Virus record (IMG/VR): IMGVR_UViG_3300047388_000074
Coordinates: 1 to 26,141 of that record
From: a virus
Strand: one strand, 5' to 3'
Length of the DNA: 26,141 nucleotides
Part shown: piece by piece, positions 1 through 5,316 of the stretch
Position numbering within the stretch: the first letter of the stretch is position 1
Layout of the letters: each line of letters starts with the position of its first letter
Notes under the pieces: generated by a model
The model's input: only the letters and a program-made list of their open reading frames with translations
Told to the model about the DNA's origin: nothing
Database searches by the model: none
Made by a program: the position numbers and the translations under genes

Positions 1-1
1 C

Positions 2-235
2 GGCGGTGTCGACCGTCACGGCATCGCGCGCCCACTGCCAGCGTGCCGTGGCAACTGCAACCAGGGTCGCACCGCGTGCGACTGCGAGCTGGCCAACGCC
101 ACCCCCATGCGACCGCATTCCGTCGTCATGGTGCGCCCCGCGATCACGGTGCATCGCATCCCGCGCCTGCGCCGAGCGCGCCGCTTCCTGTGCGCGCTGT
201 GGGACTTCATGCGCGCACCCCGCTTCCTTCCCTGA
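2..235 (+). CDS. Partial small Cys-rich phage protein (C-terminal part)
   Basis: A reading frame is open from the left edge to a TGA at 233-235, giving about 77 codons, so the true start lies outside the window. The visible N-terminal half contains a cysteine cluster, ACRGNCNQGRTACDCEL, that resembles the C-x(3)-C-x-QGR-x(2)-C-x-C pattern I recall from short phage and plasmid proteins of unknown function. A hydrophobic, arginine-flanked stretch near the end (FLCALWDFM) could associate with a membrane. It lies 19 nt upstream of the recombination operon and on the same strand. The cysteine motif is seen directly. The family assignment is from memory, and a metal-binding role is inference. A competing longer frame runs through this region from position 6 into the next gene, but its translation here is low-complexity. 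Confidence 0.5.
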   Translation, partial: GGVDRHGIARPLPACRGNCNQGRTACDCELANATPMRPHSVVMVRPAITVHRIPRLRRARRFLCALWDFMRAPRFLP

Positions 236-254
236 CCTTCAACCCGAGACAAGC

Positions 255-1331
255 ATGAACGAACTCACTGCGTCGAGCGGCGGCCTCCAGCCGCCAACGC
301 TCCAGCAATATGGCATCGAGAACGCCGCCACCGCTGCTGCCTCTCGCGCCAAGGCACTCGCTGAGGCCCGCTACGTGATGGCCATCCGCAACCCGCGCAA
401 CTGGGATCAGGTGCGCCAGGACTTGCTGAAGGAGTGCCGCCGTCCGTCCTTCGCGGGAAACAAATCCGCCTACTACGTCAAGCCCATTGGCGACGGCGTC
501 GAGGGCCTGGGCATTCGCTTCGTCGAGGTCGCGATCCGCTGCATGAAGAACATCAGCGTCGAGACCGAGATGAGTTTCGAGGACGAAACGAAGGAGGTCC
601 ACCGCGTCGAGGTCAACGACATCGAGGGCAACGTGCCGCTGGGCATGACCGTGCCGGTGTCGAAGTACGTCGAGCGCAAGTACCCGGCCGACGACGGCAC
701 CTACATCAGTGTGCGCAAGAACAGCTGGGGCAAGAACGTCTATCTGGTGCCAGCCAAGGGCGACGAGCTCCTGAACATCCGCGGCGCCCTGATCTCCAAG
801 GCGATGCGCACGCTGGGCCTGCGCCTGGTGCCCGGCTACCTGCAGGACGAGGCCATCGACATCATCAAGGCAGTCCGCCTTGACGCCGCTGCCAAGGATC
901 CGGACGCCGAGCGCCGCAAGATCCTCGACGCCTTCGCCGAGATCAACGTGCGAGCGGTGGACCTGACCGACTACCTGGGCCACGACGTCGCCGCCTGCTC
1001 GCCCGCCGAGATGGTGAAGCTGCGCGGCCTGTACGGCGCGATCCGCGACGGCGAGGCTACGTGGGCCAGCGTCATGGAGAACAAGGCCGAGAGCGGAAGC
1101 AGCGCCGGCGCGCCCCCCCCGCCGCCGCCAAAGAGCGGGCCGCCCGAGCTGACGGCCGAGGCCTTCGCCAAGGAAGAGGCTTCCTGGAAGACGATCGTCC
1201 AGTCGGGCAAGAAGACGGCCGCCGGGCTGATCTCGATGCTCTCCAGCAAGAACACACTCACCGAAGACCAGAAGAAGGCCATCGCCGCCTTCGAGAGCTT
1301 CGACGACTCCGCGGAAGGCGGTGCCCAATGA
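255..1331 (+). CDS. Putative phage single-strand annealing recombination protein
   Basis: This is a 358-aa protein if it starts at ATG 255. The frame stays open upstream to position 6, but that part is Arg/Ala/Cys-rich and unlike a protein, so 255 is preferred. Residues about 20-210 form the conserved-looking core (for example NPRNWDQVRQDLLKECRRP, then AYYVKPIGDGVEGLGIRF and ISKAMRTLGLRLVPGYLQDE). It recalls phage proteins encoded beside YqaJ exonucleases and thought to anneal single strands. A proline run (PPPPPP) links the core to an acidic and lysine-rich C-terminal tail of about 70 residues. Its stop overlaps the exonuclease start (ATGA, 1328-1331), so the two are probably co-translated, as in Red-type recombination pairs. 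The annealing role rests mainly on this partnership. No catalytic motif is expected in such proteins. Confidence 0.55.
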   Translation: MNELTASSGGLQPPTLQQYGIENAATAAASRAKALAEARYVMAIRNPRNWDQVRQDLLKECRRPSFAGNKSAYYVKPIGDGVEGLGIRFVEVAIRCMKNISVETEMSFEDETKEVHRVEVNDIEGNVPLGMTVPVSKYVERKYPADDGTYISVRKNSWGKNVYLVPAKGDELLNIRGALISKAMRTLGLRLVPGYLQDEAIDIIKAVRLDAAAKDPDAERRKILDAFAEINVRAVDLTDYLGHDVAACSPAEMVKLRGLYGAIRDGEATWASVMENKAESGSSAGAPPPPPPKSGPPELTAEAFAKEEASWKTIVQSGKKTAAGLISMLSSKNTLTEDQKKAIAAFESFDDSAEGGAQ

Positions 1332-3070
1332 AGATCCACGACCTGGTCCAGGGTTCGCCCGAGTGGCACGCCTACCGCGCTGACCACTGGAACGCCAGCG
1401 ACGCGCCGGCCATGATGGGCGTCTCGCCCTACAAGACCCGTAGTCAGTTCCTGCACGAGCGCCACACTGGCCTGCGCAGCGACTCGACGCCCGAGCAAGA
1501 GCGCATCTTCGCAGCAGGCCATGCGTACGAGGCGCAGGCCCGGCCGCTGGCCGAGTTGATCATCGGGGAGTCGCTCTACCCAGTGGTGGCCAGCGATGGC
1601 GCCTACTCAGCGTCGTTCGACGGAATCACGATGGCCGAGGACACCGTCTTCGAGCACAAGAGCCTGAACGACGAACTGCGAGCTTGCATGCCAGTCAACG
1701 ATGGCCTGACGATCCCCGAGGACGTGGTGCTGCCGATGGTCTACCGGGTGCAGAACGAGCAGCAATTGAAGGTGTCCAACGCTGGACGTTTGCTGTTCAT
1801 GGCCTCGAAGTGGGCCGGCGAGACACTGGTCGAGGAGCGTCACTGCTGGTACCTGCCTGACCTGGAGCTACGCGCGCGCATCGTCGCGGGCTGGGCGCAG
1901 TTCGAGGCCGATCTGGCCGCCTACGTCCCGGCTGCGGCCGCCGCGCCGGCGCCGGTAGGCAAGGCACCCGAGTCGCTGCCGGCGCTGCACATCGAGGTCA
2001 AGGGCCAGGTCACTGCCAGCAACCTCGCGGCGTTCAAGACCGCGGCGCTCGCCGTGATCCGCAGCGTGAACCGTGAGCTGAAGACGGACGAGGACTTCGC
2101 CAACGCAGAGAAGGCGGTGAAGTGGTGCGAGGACACCGAAGAGCGCCTAGCCGCAGCCAAGCAGCAGGCGCTCGCGCAGACTGCCACCATTGAGGCCCTC
2201 TTCCGCACCATCGACGAGATCAGCGCCGAGGCCCGTGACGTGCGGCTGGCGCTGACCAAGGACGTGAAGGCGCGCAAGGAAGCGATCAAGGGCGAGATCG
2301 TAGCCGGCGCGATCGCCGCATTCGCTCAGCACATCCAGGCGATGGCCTGCCCCCACCTGCCGCGCATCGCCGCGGACTTCGCAGGCGCCGCCAAGAACAA
2401 GCGCACCGTCGCCAGCCTGCGGGACGCCGTCGACACCGAGCTGGCCCGCGTGAAGATCGAGGCCAACGGCCACTACCAGCGCATCCAGCAGAGCCTGGCG
2501 GCGCTCGCCCAGCACCAGGCCCACGCGTTCCTGTTCTCGGACGTGGGTGCCTTGGTGCTGAAGTCGCCCGATGACCTGGCGCTGGTGATCCGCACGCGCA
2601 TCGCTGACCACGAAGCCAAGGAAGTGACGCGCCGCGAAGACGAGACCGCGCGTATCCGCGCCGAGGAGCAAGCGCGCGCCGATCGCGAGGCCACGGCCAA
2701 GGCGCAGGCCGAGCTGGCGGCACAGCGTCAGGCCGATGCCGATGCGTTCGCCAAGCAGCGGGCTACGCTGACCGGCGACTTCACGCCGCCAGCGCCTACC
2801 CCCATCATCGCGCGCGGCGAATCCCCGGCCGGCAAAGCCATCATGGCAGCCGCGCCCGCACCGCGCGCAGACGAGCCGGCGACCCTGAACCTGGGCGCTA
2901 TCAGCGATCGCCTGGAGTTGACGGTGAGCGCTGCCTTCATGGTCAAGGTTGGCCTCGAAGGCGCGCCGGGGCCGCGCGGCTCGAAGCTGTACACCGAGAA
3001 CCAGTTCACGCAGCTGTGCCACGCGATCGCGCGCCACTGCATGGAAGCCGCTGCTGGCGTGCCGGCCTGA
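1328..3070 (+). CDS. YqaJ-like viral exonuclease with long C-terminal extension
   Basis: This 580-aa protein starts at ATG 1328, which overlaps the preceding stop. The first about 200 residues match the YqaJ/lambda-exonuclease type: GSPEWHAYRADHWNASDAP near the N-terminus, MMGVSPYKT, an EQERIFAAGHAYE segment with an acidic residue, ASFDGI, and an EHKS motif of the metal-binding active site. It should resect double-stranded DNA 5' to 3' and hand the strand to the annealing protein. A normal family member ends near residue 200-300. Here an Ala/Pro hinge leads into about 350 further residues: a coiled-coil-rich region (many Glu, Lys, Arg, Ala) and a final globular-looking segment ending AIARHCMEAAAGVPA. 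The extension looks like DUF1351-type phage proteins, so this may be a natural fusion. The exonuclease assignment is strong. The extension's role is unknown. Confidence 0.8.
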   Translation: MKIHDLVQGSPEWHAYRADHWNASDAPAMMGVSPYKTRSQFLHERHTGLRSDSTPEQERIFAAGHAYEAQARPLAELIIGESLYPVVASDGAYSASFDGITMAEDTVFEHKSLNDELRACMPVNDGLTIPEDVVLPMVYRVQNEQQLKVSNAGRLLFMASKWAGETLVEERHCWYLPDLELRARIVAGWAQFEADLAAYVPAAAAAPAPVGKAPESLPALHIEVKGQVTASNLAAFKTAALAVIRSVNRELKTDEDFANAEKAVKWCEDTEERLAAAKQQALAQTATIEALFRTIDEISAEARDVRLALTKDVKARKEAIKGEIVAGAIAAFAQHIQAMACPHLPRIAADFAGAAKNKRTVASLRDAVDTELARVKIEANGHYQRIQQSLAALAQHQAHAFLFSDVGALVLKSPDDLALVIRTRIADHEAKEVTRREDETARIRAEEQARADREATAKAQAELAAQRQADADAFAKQRATLTGDFTPPAPTPIIARGESPAGKAIMAAAPAPRADEPATLNLGAISDRLELTVSAAFMVKVGLEGAPGPRGSKLYTENQFTQLCHAIARHCMEAAAGVPA

Positions 3071-3074
3071 CGCC

Positions 3075-3602
3075 ATGGCCCTCCACGACGAGTACCGCGC
3101 CACGCTGCGCACCGCCGGCGCCGCGCGCGAGCACTTCATCGCCGCGATGAACCTCGCGCGCACGCTGCTGGACAACGGAGAGCAGGTGCTGCTGACCGTC
3201 AGCGTGGCTGTGGAACCCGTCGGCATCCAGCAGCGCAAGTTCCTGCACGGCCCTGTCCTGACCCAGATCTCGGAGCAGGTGCGCGTCGCTGGCGAGCGCT
3301 TCACCACCGACGTCTGGAAGGAGTACTTCCGCCGCCTGATCCTCGAGCGCGAGCCCGAGTACGTGATGCAGAAGATGCCCGGCGCCAAGCGCGCCACGCC
3401 GCGCCGCGTGCGCCGCTCCACCGAGAGCCTAGGCGTGCGCGCCTACGCCAAGTTCATCGACGAGGTCATCGACCACGCGGTGGCCGAGTGGGGCGTCGTT
3501 TTCCGCCTCGAGATGAACGAACGCGAGGCGGTGCGCTATGTCGACCCGCGTCGTCTGAAGAAGCCGACGCCTGTCGGCGAGTTGTCCCTCACCTCAACCT
3601 GA
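3075..3602 (+). CDS. ninB: NinB/Orf-family recombination protein
   Basis: This is a 175-aa protein starting at ATG 3075, four bases after the exonuclease stop. It carries the hallmarks of the NinB (lambda Orf) family: an N-terminal strand and helix with GPVLTQISEQV, the ERFTTDVWKEYFRRLIL segment, a basic RRVRRSTESLGV stretch and a C-terminal FIDEVIDHAVAEWGVVF helix. NinB proteins bind single-stranded DNA and SSB and help load the annealing protein during phage recombination. The context of exonuclease plus annealing protein fits exactly. Length is near the usual 140-180 residues. A longer open frame upstream (from 2949) overlaps the exonuclease gene and is not needed. The family call comes from motif recognition by eye. 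Confidence 0.82.
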   Translation: MALHDEYRATLRTAGAAREHFIAAMNLARTLLDNGEQVLLTVSVAVEPVGIQQRKFLHGPVLTQISEQVRVAGERFTTDVWKEYFRRLILEREPEYVMQKMPGAKRATPRRVRRSTESLGVRAYAKFIDEVIDHAVAEWGVVFRLEMNEREAVRYVDPRRLKKPTPVGELSLTST

Positions 3603-3612
3603 GACCCACCAC

Positions 3613-3930
3613 ATGACCAAGAACTTCCCCGCCGCCCAGTCCTTCGAGGCGGGCCCGCGCCCGCCCATCGAACTCGTGAAGGTCGAGAGCAAGCAGATCG
3701 ACGCCATCGGCTACGACAAGGAAACACACATTCTCGCCGTTCGCTTCTCGCGCTGGGACAAGACACCCGCCCCGGTCTACTGCTACGGCGACGTCTCGCC
3801 CGAGACCCACGCCAAGTTCATCGGCGCCGAGTCGCTGGGCAAGTTCCACGGCGAGCACATCAAACCGCTGCCGTTCAAGAAGTACCACCCGGACGCAGTC
3901 GCCGAGACGGCCGGCGCAGCCGAGGCCTGA
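3613..3930 (+). CDS. KTSC-domain protein
   Basis: This is a 105-aa protein. Residues about 22-90 form a KTSC domain: the VESKQIDAIGYDKETHIL segment, then AVRF, a VYCYGDVSPETHAKFIGA block and SLGKFHGEHIKP. KTSC domains are small folds found fused to lysyl-tRNA synthetases or alone in phages. They are thought to bind RNA or nucleic acid, although the stand-alone phage role is not established. The gene lies 10 nt after ninB and 112 nt before the DGR variable genes, on the same strand. An association with the retroelement is possible but unsupported. The short Ala-rich tail (AETAGAAEA) is probably disordered. Confidence 0.75.
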   Translation: MTKNFPAAQSFEAGPRPPIELVKVESKQIDAIGYDKETHILAVRFSRWDKTPAPVYCYGDVSPETHAKFIGAESLGKFHGEHIKPLPFKKYHPDAVAETAGAAEA

Positions 3931-4042
3931 CCCAGTTTTCCGCCCGCAGCCGCCCGCGCGTCGACTCCCTACGCACCAGCGATTCCGGCCGCCGCGCACC
4001 CGCGCAGGGCTTCTTCTTTCCAACCCGCCACGAAAGGCACCC

Positions 4043-4450
4043 ATGACCACGACCATCCAGTCCAAGAAGACCATCCAGTTCGCCGTCGTCGCGGCGCTCG
4101 CGCTCGGTGCGCCCCTCGAAGGCGGCACCTTCGCCGGCATCCTCACGCTGCCCAATGGCACGCACGCCGCCGTCGTCCTCCTCGCCGACAAGCCCAGCGA
4201 AGAGCTGAACTGGGCCGACGCGAAGAAGTGGGCCGAAAGCGTCGGAGGTGAGCTTCCGGCCCGTCCCGCCGCGGCCATGCTCTTCGCCAACGCGAAAGAC
4301 CAGTTCGAGTCCGAATGGCACTGGACGTTGGAGGCCTACGGCGGCTCGTTCGCGTGGGTCCAGTACTTCGGCCACGGCAGCCAGGGCACGGGCCACGTCG
4401 ACGGCGACCGCTGGGCTCGAGCCGTCCGCATGATTCCTTTGGTCCTTTGA
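4043..4450 (+). CDS. DGR variable protein 1 (DUF1566/C-type-lectin-like)
   Basis: This 135-aa protein has a fold that looks like the DUF1566 (Lcl, C-type-lectin-like) domain used by many DGR targets: GGTFAGILTLPNGTH, WADAKKWAESVGGELPARP, AAAMLFANAKDQF, and a closing WARAVRMI. The last third, residues about 101-130, is encoded by VR1, whose changes from the template lie at AAC-derived codons. That leaves the scaffold residues (Gly, Ser, Ala, Trp, Gln, Phe, Arg) fixed and the exposed ones variable. It is a paralogue of the next gene and shares its layout throughout. The N-terminal hydrophobic run (FAVVAALALGAP) might suggest a signal peptide. Aligned to its paralogue it is instead a beta-strand region. 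A Shine-Dalgarno-like GAAAGG lies about 7 nt before the ATG. The binding partner of the variable face is unknown. Confidence 0.88.
   Translation: MTTTIQSKKTIQFAVVAALALGAPLEGGTFAGILTLPNGTHAAVVLLADKPSEELNWADAKKWAESVGGELPARPAAAMLFANAKDQFESEWHWTLEAYGGSFAWVQYFGHGSQGTGHVDGDRWARAVRMIPLVL
4343..4430 (+). repeat. DGR variable repeat VR1
   Basis: These 88 bp align without gaps to the template repeat at 5486-5573. By hand comparison there are 17 mismatches. Sixteen lie at template adenines and one does not (template C5557 is G at 4414, giving TGG for TGC). The substitutions at adenines are to G, T or C. The 15-bp 3' end GCTCGAGCCGTCCGC (4415-4429) is identical in VR1, VR2 and TR and behaves like the initiation-of-mutagenic-homing (IMH) segment. 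Upstream of GGCTCG the similarity to TR stops. Confidence 0.93.
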
Positions 4451-4458
4451 TCCTTCCA
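4435..4458 (+). repeat. Three TCCTTNNN units, 8-nt period, just after VR1
   Basis: TCCTT occurs at 4435, 4443 and 4451, exactly 8 nt apart, starting 5 nt beyond the end of VR1. The array overlaps the stop codon of variable protein 1 (4448-4450). The same three-unit array with the same period follows VR2 but not TR. In BPP-1 a hairpin downstream of VR helps mark the recipient site. I see no comparable hairpin here, so these units are a candidate replacement. That role is inference. Confidence 0.6.
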
Positions 4459-4471
4459 GGAGTCACGCACC

Positions 4472-4918
4472 ATGACTATCACCCTCGAAGAGATCAAGTC
4501 GGATCACGCGCGCCTGGCCGACAAGATCGTCGCGTTCGAGCGCGCGCAGCCGCGCATCGTCAACCTGCAGCACACCGCGATCGTGCTGGCCGAAGGCGAG
4601 ACCTACGCCGGCTTGATCCTGAACGACGACGGCACGCCATCGCACCACCTGGTGCTGTTGCCGGGAGAAACCGAAGCGACCTGGGCTGATGCCAAGGCCT
4701 GGGCCACGAAGGCCGGTGGAGAGCTTCCCACGCGCCGCGAGCAGTCGCTGCTGTTCGCCAACGCCAACGCCGGCTTCAAGGCCCGGTGGTACTGGTCGAG
4801 CGAGAAGAACGAGAGCGGCTCGGGCGCGTGGGTCCAGGGCTTCGGCTTCGGCTGCCAGTACGCGTTCCTCGTCGACGACAGCCACTGCGCTCGAGCCGTC
4901 CGCAGATTGAATCCTTGA
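4472..4918 (+). CDS. DGR variable protein 2 (DUF1566/C-type-lectin-like)
   Basis: This is a 148-aa protein starting at ATG 4472, with AGGAG at 4458-4462 as its ribosome site. Residues 1-30 form a short amphipathic helix (EEIKSDHARLADKIVAFERA) that is more helical than the matching part of its paralogue. Residues 40-148 form a DUF1566/C-type-lectin-like domain: GETYAGLILNDDGTPSHHL, WADAKAWATKAGGELPTRRE, SLLFANANAGF, WYWSSEKNE, and the terminal CARAVRRLNP. VR2 encodes residues about 116-145. The gene follows its paralogue by 21 nt and precedes avd by 32 nt. Such domains tolerate massive variation on one face and typically bind a ligand. In a phage this could be a host surface structure, but no tail-attachment segment is visible. 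Confidence 0.9.
   Translation: MTITLEEIKSDHARLADKIVAFERAQPRIVNLQHTAIVLAEGETYAGLILNDDGTPSHHLVLLPGETEATWADAKAWATKAGGELPTRREQSLLFANANAGFKARWYWSSEKNESGSGAWVQGFGFGCQYAFLVDDSHCARAVRRLNP
4817..4904 (+). repeat. DGR variable repeat VR2
   Basis: These 88 bp align without gaps to TR 5486-5573. I count 18 mismatches and every one lies at a template adenine (to G, T or C). All positions with G, C or T in the template are unchanged. The 3' end TGCGCTCGAGCCGTCCGC is identical to the template. Nine AAC codons of the template have become GGC, GGC, TTC, TGC, TAC, TTC, GAC, AGC and CAC in order. None can become a stop codon. Confidence 0.95.
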
Positions 4919-4935
4919 GTCCTTCAGTCCTTTGA
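4912..4935 (+). repeat. Three TCCTTNNN units, 8-nt period, just after VR2
   Basis: TCCTT occurs at 4912, 4920 and 4928, exactly 8 nt apart, starting 8 nt beyond the end of VR2 and overlapping the stop codon of variable protein 2 (4916-4918). It matches the array behind VR1 in unit, number and spacing, while the three variable bases differ. The sequence after TR (from 5574) holds no TCCTT. Confidence 0.6.
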
Positions 4936-4950
4936 ATTGAGACCTGCTAC

Positions 4951-5316
4951 ATGGCCATCCACGACCAACTGCCGATCCACCGTACTGGCGTGCGCCTGCT
5001 CGCTCTTGCGGTGAGGGTGCAGGAGCAGCTCCCTCGCAGCGTGAAGCGCCTGCTGGGCGAGAAGATCATGCAGCACTGCATCGATATGCTCGACCTGATG
5101 GCGCTCGCCAATGCTTCGCAGCGCGAGGTGCGGGCGGCGTACATCCAGGAGTTGCTCAAGCGGCAGCGTGCCGTCACCGTGCTGCTGCGCGTGTGCCACG
5201 ACGCGCGGTACCTGACGGCGCCGAAGCTGTGGGCCGAGTCGATGGAGCTGCTCGGAAGCATCGGCAGTCAGGCCGGTGGCTGGCTCAAGTCCGCCAACAG
5301 GGCGCCTGCAGCATGA
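4951..5316 (+). CDS. avd: DGR accessory variability determinant (Avd)
   Basis: This 121-aa, basic, almost fully helical protein has the size and pattern of Avd. Avd forms a pentameric four-helix-bundle barrel that binds the reverse transcriptase and template RNA and is required for mutagenic retrohoming in BPP-1. Visible segments are LPIHRTGVRLLALAVRVQEQ, LPRSVKRLLGEKIMQHCID, a MLDLMALANAS stretch, AYIQELLKRQRAVTVLLRV and LTAPKLWAESMELLG, with Arg and Lys on the helix faces. It lies between variable gene 2 and the TR. Its TGA overlaps the ATG of the reverse transcriptase frame (ATGA, 5313-5316), which implies translational coupling. The position between VR and TR/RT is the standard DGR order. 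Confidence 0.92.
   Translation: MAIHDQLPIHRTGVRLLALAVRVQEQLPRSVKRLLGEKIMQHCIDMLDLMALANASQREVRAAYIQELLKRQRAVTVLLRVCHDARYLTAPKLWAESMELLGSIGSQAGGWLKSANRAPAA

Noticed and set aside
5193-5312. RT start at the first ATG of its open frame (5193), giving 490 aa
   Set aside because: It would overlap avd by 124 nt with a low-complexity N-terminus. The ATG at 5313 overlapping the avd stop is more natural.
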